From: Phenylobacterium deserti
GTDB lineage: Bacteria; Pseudomonadota; Alphaproteobacteria; Caulobacterales; Caulobacteraceae
NCBI GenBank assembly: GCA_945883235.1
Contig: CAMCXF010000012.1
Coordinates: 1-64,000 of the forward strand
Length of the DNA stretch: 64,000 nt
Direction of reading: 5' to 3'
Shown here: one piece after another, positions 1-8,715 of the stretch
Layout of the letters: each line of letters starts with the position of its first letter
Numbering within the stretch: position 1 is the first letter of the stretch
The notes under the pieces: model-generated
Told to the model about the DNA's origin: nothing
The model's database searches: none
What the model saw: only the letters and a program-made list of their open reading frames with translations
Translations under genes and position numbers: made by a program

Positions 1-866
1 AGGTCCTTGAAGTCGATGCCGTGGCCGGCCAGCCGGCGGATCAGGTCGGCGATGCCGGTCTGCTCGGCCTGAGTGTCGAAGCTGTAGATCAGCTGAGCTC
101 CGTCGGCGGCGAGCTCCAGCGGCTCGCCCGCCAGTTCACCCGGCAACGCCGTCAGCGGCTCCTGCAGATGCAGTGTCAGCTGCTTCTTCCCTAGCTTGCG
201 CATCAGGGCCGACGTCTCCTCCACCAGGATCAGCTCACCGCCCGAGATCACCCCGATCCGGTCGGCCATCTCCTCGGCTTCCTCGATGTAATGGGTGGTC
301 AGGATGATAGTCACGCCCTGGTCCCGCAGACCCCGGACCATCTGCCACATATCGCGGCGCAGCTCGACATCGACGCCGGCGGTGGGCTCGTCCAGGAATA
401 GGATGGCCGGCTCGTGGCTCAGCGCCTTGGCGATCATCACGCGGCGCTTCATGCCCCCCGACAGGGTCTGGATCTTGGCGTCCTTCTTGTCCCAGAGGCT
501 TAGGTCGGTCAGCACCTTTTGCAGGTAAGCGTCATTGCGCGGCTTGCCGAACAGGCCGCGTGAGAACCTGACCGTGTCCCAGACCGTCTCGAAGGCGTCA
601 GTGGAGATCTCCTGCGGCACCAGCCCGATCTTGGCGCGAGCCGCACGGAAATCCTTCTGTATGTCATGCCCGTCGGCCACCACCGACCCGGAGGTCAGCT
701 TGACCAGACCACAGACAATCCCGATCAGCGTGGTCTTGCCCGCCCCGTTCGGGCCCAGCAGCGCGAAGATCTCGCCCCGCGCAATGCTCAGGTTAACGGC
801 CTTCAGGGCCTGAAAGCCACCGGCATAGATCTTCGACAAGGACTCGATGGTTATGATGGCGGTCAC
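1..866 (-). CDS. ABC transporter ATP-binding protein (3' end cut off by window edge)
   Basis: Cytoplasmic ATPase subunit of an ABC-2 type exporter; substrate unknown. The translation shows Walker A ([11 protein letters not shown]) about 40 residues in, the signature LSGGMKRR, Walker B leading into DEPTAGVD, and the H-loop histidine in [14 protein letters not shown], so the nucleotide-binding domain is intact. A weakly conserved C-terminal extension typical of the NodI/CcmA-like drug and lipid export group follows and runs off the left edge. A GTG start is chosen because AGGAG lies 5 bases upstream; an in-frame ATG 24 bases further up lacks such a site. The permease is expected beyond the left edge. 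The gene is divergent from ahcY. Confidence 0.9.
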   Translation of the reverse strand, partial: MTAIITIESLSKIYAGGFQALKAVNLSIARGEIFALLGPNGAGKTTLIGIVCGLVKLTSGSVVADGHDIQKDFRAARAKIGLVPQEISTDAFETVWDTVRFSRGLFGKPRNDAYLQKVLTDLSLWDKKDAKIQTLSGGMKRRVMIAKALSHEPAILFLDEPTAGVDVELRRDMWQMVRGLRDQGVTIILTTHYIEEAEEMADRIGVISGGELILVEETSALMRKLGKKQLTLHLQEPLTALPGELAGEPLELAADGAQLIYSFDTQAEQTGIADLIRRLAGHGIDFKD

Positions 867-945
867 GGGTGCTCCTGAACCGCGTGTCATAGTGATCTGC
901 CCGCCGGTTCGCGACTGAAACCCGCACCACCTGCCCCAGAATGGA

Positions 946-965
946 ACATAAGGATTTCTTTATGT
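946..965. promoter_or_regulatory. Palindromic operator candidate upstream of ahcY
   Basis: A 20-base inverted repeat, ACATAAGGAT followed by TTCTTTATGT, with two mismatches between arms. It sits directly upstream of the proposed ahcY -35 element. A CATAAAGA-type palindrome resembles what I recall for ArsR-family S-adenosylhomocysteine sensors (SahR) of alphaproteobacteria; that identity is inference. No such regulator gene is in the window. Confidence 0.5.
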
Positions 966-967
966 CC

Positions 968-997
968 TTGTTGCTAGAAGGCGGGCAGACGGCTATA
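968..997 (+). promoter_or_regulatory. Probable ahcY promoter
   Basis: TTGTTG (968-973) and GCTATA (992-997) separated by 18 bases resemble the housekeeping promoter of Caulobacter-type bacteria (TTG..., GCTANA). Transcription would begin about 30 bases before the ahcY start, leaving a short leader with AGGA before the ATG. The palindrome at 946-965 lies immediately upstream. Confidence 0.4.
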
Positions 998-1036
998 GGG
1001 GCCGCCAATCACAGCCTTTTCGACCTAGGACAGACT

Positions 1037-2428
1037 ATGACCGACTATGTGGTAAGAGACATTTCGCTGGCCGATTTCGGTCGCAAGGAAATCAATATTG
1101 CTGAAACCGAGATGCCGGGCCTGATGGCCACGCGCGCCGAGTTTGGCAAATCCCAGCCGCTCAAGGGCGCCCGCATCGCTGGCTCCCTGCACATGACCAT
1201 CCAGACCGCCGTGTTGATCGAGACCCTGCAGGCGCTGGGTGCCGACGTGCGCTGGGCCTCGTGCAACATCTTCTCGACCCAGGACCACGCGGCTGCCGCC
1301 ATCGCGGCGCAGGGCACGCCGGTGTTCGCGATCAAGGGTGAAAACCTGATCGAGTATTGGGAATATGCCCACAAGATCTTTGAGTGGTCCGACGGCGGCT
1401 ACCCCAACATGATCCTCGACGACGGCGGCGACGCGACTTTGCTCTGCGTGCTCGGCCCCAAGGCCGAGAAGGACGCCAGCGTCCTCAACAACCCGGAAAA
1501 CGAGGAAGAAGAAGCCCTCTACACCGTCATGAAGCGCTACCTGAAGGAGAAGCCCGGCTTCTATTCGGCGATCCGCGACTCCATCAAGGGCGTGTCTGAA
1601 GAGACCACGACGGGCGTCCATCGCCTGTATCAGATGCACGAGCGCGGCGAGCTGCCGTTCACCGCCATCAATGTCAACGACAGCGTCACCAAGTCCAAGT
1701 TCGACAACCTGTACGGCTGCCGTGAGAGCCTGGTCGACGCCATCCGTCGTGGCACCGACGTCATGCTGTCCGGCAAGGTCGCGGTGGTGTTGGGCTATGG
1801 CGACGTGGGCAAGGGCTCGGCCGCATCGCTGCGCAACGGCGGCGCCCGCGTCATCGTCACCGAGGTCGATCCGATCTGTGCCCTGCAGGCGGCCATGGAA
1901 GGCTATGACGTCCAGACCATGGACGACGTTGCCAGCAAGGGTGACATCTTCGTCACCGCCACCGGCAACAAGGACGTGCTCACCGTCGACCACATGCGCG
2001 CGATGAAGAACAACGCCATCGTCTGCAACATCGGCCACTTCGATAGCGAAATTCAGGTCGCGGGCCTGAAGAACTTCAAGTGGGACGAGATCAAGCCCCA
2101 GGTTCACCATGTAGAATTCCCGGACGGCAAGAAGATCATCCTCCTGTCCGAAGGTCGCCTGGTCAATCTGGGCAACGCCACTGGCCACCCCAGCTTCGTG
2201 ATGAGCGCCTCGTTCACCAACCAGACGCTGGCCCAGATGGAGCTCTGGCAAAACGGCGCCAACTACGAAATCGGCGTCCATGTTCTGCCGAAGCACCTCG
2301 ACGAAAAGGTGGCCATGCTGCACCTGGAAAAGTTGGGCGCGAAGCTGACTGTGCTGTCCAAGGAACAGGCCGACTATATCGGCGTGCCCACCCAGGGGCC
2401 GTTCAAGCCGAGCCACTACCGCTACTAG
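1037..2428 (+). CDS. ahcY: Adenosylhomocysteinase (S-adenosyl-L-homocysteine hydrolase)
   Basis: Reversibly splits S-adenosylhomocysteine into homocysteine and adenosine, removing the by-product inhibitor of methyltransferases in the activated methyl cycle. The 463-residue product has the usual bacterial length, including the roughly 40-residue insertion (about 148-185). The substrate HMT motif is near residue 52, the NAD-binding GYGDVGKG near 253-260, and the C-terminus ends in the family-typical HYRY, which completes the neighbouring subunit's NAD site. The frame is open upstream to 941, but the ATG at 1037 is preceded by AGGA and starts at the normal family N-terminus. It is monocistronic, with its own operator candidate and a downstream hairpin. 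Confidence 0.97.
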   Translation: MTDYVVRDISLADFGRKEINIAETEMPGLMATRAEFGKSQPLKGARIAGSLHMTIQTAVLIETLQALGADVRWASCNIFSTQDHAAAAIAAQGTPVFAIKGENLIEYWEYAHKIFEWSDGGYPNMILDDGGDATLLCVLGPKAEKDASVLNNPENEEEEALYTVMKRYLKEKPGFYSAIRDSIKGVSEETTTGVHRLYQMHERGELPFTAINVNDSVTKSKFDNLYGCRESLVDAIRRGTDVMLSGKVAVVLGYGDVGKGSAASLRNGGARVIVTEVDPICALQAAMEGYDVQTMDDVASKGDIFVTATGNKDVLTVDHMRAMKNNAIVCNIGHFDSEIQVAGLKNFKWDEIKPQVHHVEFPDGKKIILLSEGRLVNLGNATGHPSFVMSASFTNQTLAQMELWQNGANYEIGVHVLPKHLDEKVAMLHLEKLGAKLTVLSKEQADYIGVPTQGPFKPSHYRY

Positions 2429-2454
2429 GCCCGGGCCAGACGCTGACCAAAGCG

Positions 2455-2485
2455 CGCCGCCGGGACCCCCCAGGTTCCGGCGGCG
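2455..2485 (+). terminator. GC-rich hairpin after ahcY
   Basis: A 13-base stem with a single mismatch (CGCCGCCGGGACC, then GGTTCCGGCGGCG) closes a 5-base loop, 27 bases after the ahcY stop. There is no T-run, so it is a terminator or 3'-end stabiliser only by position. I see nothing else convincing between it and pdxY (2486-2758). Confidence 0.5.
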
Positions 2486-2758
2486 TAGTTGTGCGTGTCC
2501 TGCGGTCACGCACCCGTCACCAGTGTCACCAGAAACCCCAACCCATCTTGACCACACGAAGCGTCTTCAAGTGTTTCTGTGGGTGACTTTTGACTGCGCG
2601 TGCCGCCCGGCGATGTCCAACCAGCAGCCCCTACCAAGCCGACCCGTCGCCGGGTGAATAACCGATATGCCTACTTCAGGTGGTATCTACGACTACTGTC
2701 ACCATGCTGAGTAGAATATCTCTGGTTTGCCACCAGCTTCTGGGCTAACGGCCTTGGC

Positions 2759-3604
2759 GTGCCCACAGCTTTGATCCTTTCGTCGTTCGTTGCTGCGTCA
2801 CGCATTGGCGGGGCGGCGCAGCAATATGTGCTGGCGGCGCACAGGATCGACCCCGTGCTGGCACCCACCGTCATGTTCGGCCGTACGCCGGCCCGAGGTG
2901 GTAGAGGCGAGGTGACCCAGCCCGACGTCTTCCGGAGGATGCTGGGCGACATCGAGGCCGACGCCCTGTTCGGCCTCGTCGATCTGATCATCACCGGTCA
3001 CTTCTCCAACCCGGAACAGGTCGAGATCGCCGCCGGCGTCATCGAGCGGGTCCGCAAGGCCAAGCGCAGCAACGACTGGGGCCCCAGGCCGCTGGTGCTG
3101 GTGGACCCCGTGCTGGGCGATGCGCCGGGAGGACTCTACGTCAGTCCAGAGGTCGCCGAGGGGGTCGAGACCTTGCTCGTGCCGCTGGGTGACTGGATCA
3201 CGCCGAATCTCTGGGAGCTGGGCTTTCTGACTGACCGCCAGATCACCACGGTGGACCAGGCGCGCGACGCGGTTCGGCGGCTGGGCAAGCCGGCTCTGGT
3301 CACCTCTGCGCCCGCCGGACCCGATGAGATCGGCCTCCTCTATGTCGACAAGGAGGAAGCAGTCCTGTTCGCCCATCCGCGCGTCAAGGACACGCCCAAG
3401 GGTACCGGCGATCTGGTGACCGCCAGCTTCGGCGCGGGCCTTGTCGAGGGTATGGATCCCCGCGACGCCGCAGAACGCACCGCCCGCGCCGCCGCTGAGA
3501 TCGTGCTGGCGTCCAGGCTCTGGAAATCCGCCGAGTTGCCCATTATCGCTATGGCCGATCGGCTGGTGAACCCCACCGCCAAGGTGCGGGTTGAGGTGCT
3601 GTGA
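2759..3604 (+). CDS. pdxY: Pyridoxal kinase, PdxY/PdxK type
   Basis: Phosphorylates pyridoxal and related B6 vitamers for pyridoxal-phosphate salvage in the cytoplasm. The 281-residue product has the ribokinase-fold family pattern: N-terminal ILSSFVAASRIGGAAQ, VDPVLGD near the middle, TPNLWELGFL, and the C-terminal anion-hole motif KGTGDLVTASFGAGL carrying the catalytic Asp. Start is GTG: the frame opens only 48 bases upstream after a TGA, contains no ATG there, and family members begin at this point. The stop overlaps the next gene's GTG start (GTGA), so the two are translationally coupled. Confidence 0.9.
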   Translation: MPTALILSSFVAASRIGGAAQQYVLAAHRIDPVLAPTVMFGRTPARGGRGEVTQPDVFRRMLGDIEADALFGLVDLIITGHFSNPEQVEIAAGVIERVRKAKRSNDWGPRPLVLVDPVLGDAPGGLYVSPEVAEGVETLLVPLGDWITPNLWELGFLTDRQITTVDQARDAVRRLGKPALVTSAPAGPDEIGLLYVDKEEAVLFAHPRVKDTPKGTGDLVTASFGAGLVEGMDPRDAAERTARAAAEIVLASRLWKSAELPIIAMADRLVNPTAKVRVEVL

Positions 3605-4722
3605 GTTTCGAAATCTCGGGCTTTGCCCCGGCACGGTTCGCCACTGTGAAAGACGCCTTCGCGGCAAACGTCGCGGCGGGCGAGGAACTGGGTGCGCGCT
3701 TCACCCTGGTCGAGGCCGGCGAGGTGGTGCTCGACCTCTGGACCGGCTGGGCCGACCGAAAGCGCACCATCGTCTGGGACGAGCAGACCCTGGCCCCCAT
3801 TTTCTCCACCACCAAGGCCCTCGCCGCCCTGATGATCGCGCGCCTCGTGGATCAGGGAAAGCTGGACTACGCCCAGACCGTCGCCAGCCTCTGGCCGGAG
3901 TTCGCCGCAGCAGGCAAGGCTGCAGTCACAGTCGAGCAGGTGATCTCCCACCAGGCGGGTCTGCCGGGGTTCCCCGACCCCATGGACCCGGCGCTCTGGC
4001 TGGATCGGGCCGCCATCAGCGCCCGGCTGGCAGCTATGGCTCCGATGTGGGCTCCGGGATCGGCCAGCGGTTATCACCCCGTCACGGTCGGTTATATCGT
4101 AGGCGAGATCTTCCGACGCGCTGACGGGCGTTCAATCGGCGCGGCGTTTCGCCAGGATATCGGCGAACCCTTTGGCCTCGATATCTGGATCGGCCTTCCG
4201 CCCGGTGCCGAACACCACGTCGCCGACCTGCAACGTCCCGGCGGGCTGCCGGAGTTCGGCGAGATCAACGCCCCCACCCGCGCCGCCTTCCTGACGCCCT
4301 GGTCCTCAGCCGCCGGCAAGGCAAGCGAGGATTATCGACGCCTGGATATCCCCTCCACCAACGGCTACGCCACCGCGGAGGCTCTGGCCCGGCTGATGGG
4401 CGGCCTCGCCAACGACGGATGGCTGGACGGCGGCGAACTGCTGTCACCGGCCCTGATCGCCGAGGCGTCGCGCGAACGCGCCCGCGGCCAGGACCTTGTG
4501 CTGCCGTTCGTAATGAGCTGGGCCGCCGGTTTCATGCGCAACGAACCCAACTTCCCCTGGGGTCCCGGCGCCGGTACCTTCGGCCACGCCGGCTGGGGCG
4601 GTGCCTGCGCCTTTGCCGACCCGGAGCGCAAGCTGGGCGGTGCCTATGTGATGAACAAGCAGGGCGTGGCGCTCATGGGCGATCCCCGCCCGAAGCGGCT
4701 GATTGCGGCGGCCTACGGCTGA
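3601..4722 (+). CDS. Beta-lactamase-fold serine hydrolase (EstB-like esterase)
   Basis: Predicted class C beta-lactamase/penicillin-binding-protein-fold esterase of 373 residues. The nucleophile motif STTK lies at 69-72, the catalytic Tyr is in YHP (158-160, the form seen in EstB-type esterases rather than YxN), and HAGWGG near the C-terminus fills the KTG position. No signal peptide is visible, so it is probably cytoplasmic. GTG start overlaps the pdxY stop by 4 bases. The natural substrate cannot be read from sequence. The 3' end overlaps the convergent rarD gene by 10 bases. Confidence 0.88.
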   Translation: MSFEISGFAPARFATVKDAFAANVAAGEELGARFTLVEAGEVVLDLWTGWADRKRTIVWDEQTLAPIFSTTKALAALMIARLVDQGKLDYAQTVASLWPEFAAAGKAAVTVEQVISHQAGLPGFPDPMDPALWLDRAAISARLAAMAPMWAPGSASGYHPVTVGYIVGEIFRRADGRSIGAAFRQDIGEPFGLDIWIGLPPGAEHHVADLQRPGGLPEFGEINAPTRAAFLTPWSSAAGKASEDYRRLDIPSTNGYATAEALARLMGGLANDGWLDGGELLSPALIAEASRERARGQDLVLPFVMSWAAGFMRNEPNFPWGPGAGTFGHAGWGGACAFADPERKLGGAYVMNKQGVALMGDPRPKRLIAAAYG

Positions 4723-5624
4723 GGCTGAACCATTCGCGACCGCCGCCACGCACCCCAGGCATACACCCCAGCACCTGCCCAAATGAACACGAACGAGGCG
4801 GCGCGGACCGGCGTAAACGCCTCGCCTTGGGAAATGCCGATGAAGAAGCCGATGGTCGGGCCCATGAACTGCAGGAAGCCCATGAACGACAGCGGGATGC
4901 GCCGCGCCGCCCAGGCGAACAGCATCAGCGGCGTGGCGGTCAGCGGTCCACAGGCCAGCAGCCACATTGTGGCAGACAGGCCCGCGCCGAAGTACCCTCC
5001 GCCGGATCTCTGCAACCAGACCGCATAGATCAGGCTTGGCCCGGCCAGCAGCAGACACTCGACCAGCAGGCCGGTCTGGGCGTCCGCCGCCACCCGCTTG
5101 CGCACGATGGCGTAGCCGCAAAAGCTGAGCGCCAGCGCCAGCGAAATCACCGGCAGGTGTCCGAGCGCCACAGTCTGGATGATCACGCCGACGGCGGCGA
5201 GACCGATAGCGGCCATCCCGACCCGGTCGATCCGCTCACGGAAGACCAGCGCGCCCGCCGCCATGGCGAGCAGCGGATTGATGTAGTAGCCGAGGCTGGT
5301 CTCCAGCATGCGGCCCGAGTTCACAGCCCAGATGTAGAGCAGCCAGTTGCCACCGATCAGCACCGCCGACAGTGTCAGCCAGCCCAGCACGCGCGGATTT
5401 CGGAAAACGCCCAACACCTGGCGGCCCTGACGCGCCGCCAGCACAAACGCCAACGCTACCGGCACCGCCCAGACTGTCCGGTGGGCTACGATTTCCCACG
5501 GCGTTATGCCCATCCGGCCCATGGCCTGGAACGCCAGCGGCACGAAGCCCCAGATCAGGTAGCAGCCAATCCCAGCCCCCAGAGCCAGGCGGGCGTCTGC
5601 CCCTGGCACGGACGGCGGGGTCAT
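4713..5624 (-). CDS. rarD: RarD-like EamA-family transporter
   Basis: Inner-membrane protein of 303 residues with about ten hydrophobic helices in the two-EamA-repeat arrangement of drug/metabolite transporters. The opening GCYLIWGFVPL and the segments EIVAHRTVW and LNP-like YYINPLL are characteristic of RarD (chloramphenicol-sensitivity protein) and relatives. Transport substrate is unknown. It starts 4 bases after the asd stop on the same strand, so the two are probably cotranscribed. Confidence 0.88.
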   Translation of the reverse strand: MTPPSVPGADARLALGAGIGCYLIWGFVPLAFQAMGRMGITPWEIVAHRTVWAVPVALAFVLAARQGRQVLGVFRNPRVLGWLTLSAVLIGGNWLLYIWAVNSGRMLETSLGYYINPLLAMAAGALVFRERIDRVGMAAIGLAAVGVIIQTVALGHLPVISLALALSFCGYAIVRKRVAADAQTGLLVECLLLAGPSLIYAVWLQRSGGGYFGAGLSATMWLLACGPLTATPLMLFAWAARRIPLSFMGFLQFMGPTIGFFIGISQGEAFTPVRAASFVFIWAGAGVYAWGAWRRSRMVQPQP

Positions 5625-5628
5625 CAGG

Positions 5629-6660
5629 CTAGGCCAGCGCTTTTTGGCGTATCAGGCCGCGTTCATGCAGCAATTCGGCGATCTGTACGGCGTTCAGCGC
5701 TGCGCCCTTGCGCAGATTGTCGGCCACCACCCACAGGTTCAGGCCGTGCTCGACGGTCGGGTCCTTGCGGATGCGGCTGACGAACACCGGGTGCTCGCCC
5801 TGGGCTTCCTTAGGCGTCATGTAACCGGTGCTGTCGCGCTTATCGATCACGATCAGACCAGGGGCCTCGCGCAGCACGTCGCGGGCCTCGTCCTCGTCAA
5901 TGGGATTGTGAAACTCGACATTGACCGCTTCGGAGTGCCCCACCATCACCGGCACGCGTACACAAGTCACAGTCAGCTTGATGTCGGCGTCGAGGATCTT
6001 GTGGGTCTCTTTCCACATCTTCTGTTCCTCGTCGGTGTAGCCGTCGTCCTGGAACTCGCCGATGAAGGGGATGACGTTGAAGGCGATCTGCTTGGGGAAC
6101 TTGTTGGGCGGAGTGGCCCCCAGCACAAAGACGTTCTTGGTCTGGTCGAAAAGCTCGTCCATGCCTTCCTTGCCGGCACCGGACACCGATTGATAGGTCG
6201 AGACCACCACACGCTTGATCTTCGCCATGTCATGCAGCGGCTTCAGTGCTACCACCAGCTGGGCGGTCGAGCAGTTGGGGTTGGCGATGATGTTCCTGCG
6301 GTTGGCCCACTCCACGTCGTCCGGGTTCACCTCCGGCACGACCAGTGGCACATCAGGGTCCATGCGGAAGGCAGACGAGTTATCGATGACGATGGGGCCT
6401 GCGGCACCAATCTTCGGCGACCATTCTTTAGAGAAGGTGCCGGACACGCTCATCAGCACCAGGTCGACGCTGGCGAAGTCAAACTGCGCGATGTCCTCGC
6501 ACTTGAGGATGCGGTCACCGAACGAGACCTCGACCCCGATGGATTTGCGCGAGGCGATGGCGTGAATCTTGTCCACGGGGAACTTCAGTTCCTCCAGGAT
6601 GTTCAGCATTTCACGGCCCACGTTGCCCGTGGCGCCCACAACGGCGACCCGGTAACCCAT
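5629..6660 (-). CDS. asd: Aspartate-semialdehyde dehydrogenase
   Basis: Reduces aspartyl-4-phosphate to aspartate semialdehyde with NADPH, the branch point toward lysine, diaminopimelate, methionine and threonine. At 343 residues it has normal length: NADP motif GATGNVG at 9-15, catalytic Cys130 in ANPNCST, QSVSGAG, and the substrate Arg235/catalytic His242 region (CVRVPVMVGHSEA). Cytoplasmic homodimer or tetramer in the family. The start is preceded by AGGAG. It precedes rarD closely and follows the EVE gene after a 91-base gap holding a hairpin. Confidence 0.97.
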   Translation of the reverse strand: MGYRVAVVGATGNVGREMLNILEELKFPVDKIHAIASRKSIGVEVSFGDRILKCEDIAQFDFASVDLVLMSVSGTFSKEWSPKIGAAGPIVIDNSSAFRMDPDVPLVVPEVNPDDVEWANRRNIIANPNCSTAQLVVALKPLHDMAKIKRVVVSTYQSVSGAGKEGMDELFDQTKNVFVLGATPPNKFPKQIAFNVIPFIGEFQDDGYTDEEQKMWKETHKILDADIKLTVTCVRVPVMVGHSEAVNVEFHNPIDEDEARDVLREAPGLIVIDKRDSTGYMTPKEAQGEHPVFVSRIRKDPTVEHGLNLWVVADNLRKGAALNAVQIAELLHERGLIRQKALA

Positions 6661-6692
6661 TGGATGACTCCTGAACTTTAAGGGAGCGTCCC

Positions 6693-6715
6693 GTTACGCC
6701 GTGCGGCGTCGTAAC
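6693..6715 (-). terminator. Small hairpin between the EVE gene and asd
   Basis: GTTACG and CGTAAC (6693-6698 and 6710-6715) pair around a GC-rich loop that can extend the stem. It lies after the EVE gene stop and before asd. There is no T-run, so function is uncertain. Confidence 0.3.
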
Positions 6716-6751
6716 GCAAGTTGAGCGACCCGGGCCAGGCGGTCTCCCGAC

Positions 6752-7168
6752 CTATGCTTCGCCCGCCATGGCAAGGATTTCAGCCCACTCCTCTGCGGTG
6801 ACCGGCGAGACCGACAGGCGGAATAGCCGCAGCATGGCCATGTTGGCCAGCGCCGGATTGGCCTTCATCTGCGCCAGGGCGACCGGACGGGCCAGGGCTC
6901 TGACGGGCACCAGTTCCACGGCCACAAAGCGTCCGGCAGGGTCGGACGGGTCCAGGAAGGACTCGCGCACCACCTCGGCGATCCCGACGACCGCCAATCC
7001 TTCTACCGAGTGATAGTAGAAGACTTGTTCGCCGACCTTCATGGCGCGCAAGTGCTGGGCAGCGGAGTTGTTGCGCACCCCGTCCCAGACGGTGCGGCCA
7101 TCGCGCAGCAGATCCGAAAAGGCATACTTGGCGGGCTCGGACTTCACGAGCCAGTGGTGGTTGGTCAT
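6752..7168 (-). CDS. EVE domain protein
   Basis: A 138-residue stand-alone EVE domain, a PUA-like fold known to bind modified nucleotides or small nucleobase-like ligands. Diagnostic features are the N-terminal WLVKSEP, TVWDGVRNNSAAQHLRAM and the ALARPVALAQMKA stretch. An upstream in-frame start would add nine residues (MRVLETRPA), but family members begin at MTNHHWLVKSEP, so the inner ATG is used. Related EVE proteins are common singletons in alphaproteobacteria. Confidence 0.9.
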   Translation of the reverse strand: MTNHHWLVKSEPAKYAFSDLLRDGRTVWDGVRNNSAAQHLRAMKVGEQVFYYHSVEGLAVVGIAEVVRESFLDPSDPAGRFVAVELVPVRALARPVALAQMKANPALANMAMLRLFRLSVSPVTAEEWAEILAMAGEA

Positions 7169-7237
7169 GGCCGGCCTGGTCTCCAAAACGCGCACTATGA
7201 CGATTTGGGGGGCGGCGACGGGTCCGTCAACGCGACG

Positions 7238-7582
7238 TCACGCGGCCTTTGCCTGAGTGCTGTGGTCGCGGATGGCTTTCAGGCCTTGAATCAGCACCTG
7301 CGCTGCCTCGGGATCCGGCTCGGTCGACAATAACAGCCGCCAGGCTCGCAAGTGGATTTCCAGTGCGTCGCGGTCCACGCGTCTATCGGCGATCAACCGC
7401 TCGAGTAGCATGAAAAGGCTGGCCGAAACTTCGCCGGGCCCCGGCGACCCGGTATCGGGGTATCCGGACACAACAGTGCGTAGAGTGTCCAGTACCGTCG
7501 GGTCGAAATCGGGGCCCAGATCTGCGAATGCAGCCTCGGCAGCCTCGACATATGACAGGCGCTTCTGCGCTGCGGCGTCCAT
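7238..7582 (-). CDS. Hypothetical protein, small and helical
   Basis: I do not recognise a family. The 114-residue product starting at the ATG (preceded by AAGAGG) is predicted soluble and largely helical: MDAAAQKRLSYVEAAEAA at the N-terminus, a Gly/Pro-rich turn near residue 45, then amphipathic helices ending in STQAKAA. The frame can be extended to a GTG at 7681, giving 33 more basic residues, but that start lacks a ribosome site. It sits on the same strand upstream of the EVE gene, 69 bases away. Confidence 0.6.
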   Translation of the reverse strand: MDAAAQKRLSYVEAAEAAFADLGPDFDPTVLDTLRTVVSGYPDTGSPGPGEVSASLFMLLERLIADRRVDRDALEIHLRAWRLLLSTEPDPEAAQVLIQGLKAIRDHSTQAKAA

Positions 7583-7747
7583 GACCGTCGCGATCCTCTT
7601 GAGCAGAGGCGTTTTTGTGACGCCTCCCAACAAGCGAGACCTTAGTGGGGAAGCCTTAACGACAAGCTTATGACGCAACACAGGGTTGTTGAACGATGAT
7701 CGGGAGTCGGCAAACCGTCTCGTCCGGCTAGCGAAAGCTGGCAGGGG

Positions 7748-8557
7748 TTAGCGAGACGACCGTATGACCTGGACCTCAATGTCCTTGAATTCGATCGGAT
7801 GGCCCTCGCTCTGCAAAGCGATGTATCCGGCCGTCACCGGCAAGACCCCGCCACGTCCGGCGATCAGGCGGCGCGCGTCGACAGCGGCCATGGGGTCGGC
7901 AGGGTCGAGGGCTATGTCGGCGTAACGATGGACCACGACGCCGTTGATCTTCTCTGTTACCTGGCCGTCGGGCTGGATCTCCAGTTCCAGAGCCGTCCAG
8001 GTTCCGTTGGGAATCGTGGGACCGCTGGAGTTGGTGCAGTGGATCGATTGACGCACGCCGCTGATGGTAATGCTGACGCCCGGCGTGCAGACGGCACCGG
8101 TGGGCCGAGGCTTCGGTCCGTCAGCGCCCAGGATCTGGAACTCCACCGAAACCGGGAACGGCTGGTTCAGGGTCATGCTTTCGGCGCTTTGGCTGTGAAA
8201 CATCACACCACTGTTGCCACGCGCCCAGCCGGGGGTGTCGGGCAGGCTGGGCTCCAGCACCCGATAGTTGAACCGCAGGCGATAGGTTGAAAACGGGGTT
8301 TTGTAGAACAGATGCCCGAACCGCGCTCCGAACATTTCGTAGCCCGCATAGGAGACCTGGATCGCCCCGTCCTTGACGATGAAGGTGTTCTGGAAGTTCT
8401 CTCCGGCCGGGTGGCCGACGATTTTGGGGGTCCAGCCCTTCAACGACTTGCCGTCGAAGATTGGCCGCCAGCGAGCGTCTGCGTGAGCCTGTGATCCTGC
8501 CAGGACCAGGACTGCTAAACAGACCACGTGCGCTGCAGGCCGCAAAAACTCACGCAT
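7748..8557 (-). CDS. Secreted DUF1080 protein (3-keto-glycoside hydrolase/lyase type)
   Basis: 269 residues with an N-terminal Sec signal (hydrophobic core AAHVVCLAVLVLAG, cleavage near AHA-DA) and one DUF1080 domain of concanavalin/lectin-like fold: WRPIFDGKSLKGW at the start, RGNSGVMFHSQ and VEFQILG in the middle, and a closing FKDIEVQVIR strand. DUF1080 enzymes have been shown to cleave 3-keto-glycosides made by sugar 3-dehydrogenases. The ATG at 8557 is used because GGAGG lies 5 bases upstream; a longer frame to 8629 runs over the operator. It is divergent from the dehydrogenase operon and shares its promoter region. Confidence 0.87.
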   Translation of the reverse strand: MREFLRPAAHVVCLAVLVLAGSQAHADARWRPIFDGKSLKGWTPKIVGHPAGENFQNTFIVKDGAIQVSYAGYEMFGARFGHLFYKTPFSTYRLRFNYRVLEPSLPDTPGWARGNSGVMFHSQSAESMTLNQPFPVSVEFQILGADGPKPRPTGAVCTPGVSITISGVRQSIHCTNSSGPTIPNGTWTALELEIQPDGQVTEKINGVVVHRYADIALDPADPMAAVDARRLIAGRGGVLPVTAGYIALQSEGHPIEFKDIEVQVIRSSR

Positions 8558-8614
8558 GACATCCTCCACCGACCGCGTCGCCAAGCCTTGGACTGACCCT
8601 GCTGCGGGTTGAAA

Positions 8615-8628
8615 TGTAATCGATTTCA
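8615..8628. promoter_or_regulatory. LacI/GalR-type operator candidate
   Basis: TGTAATCGATTTCA is an almost perfect 14-base palindrome with a central CG and matches the LacI-family pattern TGNAANCGNTTNCA. It lies in the 158-base region between the divergent DUF1080 gene and the GMC dehydrogenase operon, so one repressor could control both. The regulator gene is not in the window. Confidence 0.6.
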
Positions 8629-8715
8629 TGGAACCTTCCAGTCCAATGAGCGGCGGCGGATCCGCCCCCTCAAACGGGCCGCCCGACTGAGATCGGGACG
8701 CCTCAGGGGAGTGAC

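Noticed and set aside
966..1036. SAH riboswitch in the ahcY leader
   Set aside because: The leader after the proposed start point is under 45 bases and shows no pseudoknot-like pairing; a DNA palindrome explains regulation more simply.
1025..2557. A 510-codon open frame on the minus strand across ahcY
   Set aside because: It is the antisense of a certain gene; high third-position GC keeps the opposite frame open. The translation shows no domain and lacks a ribosome site.
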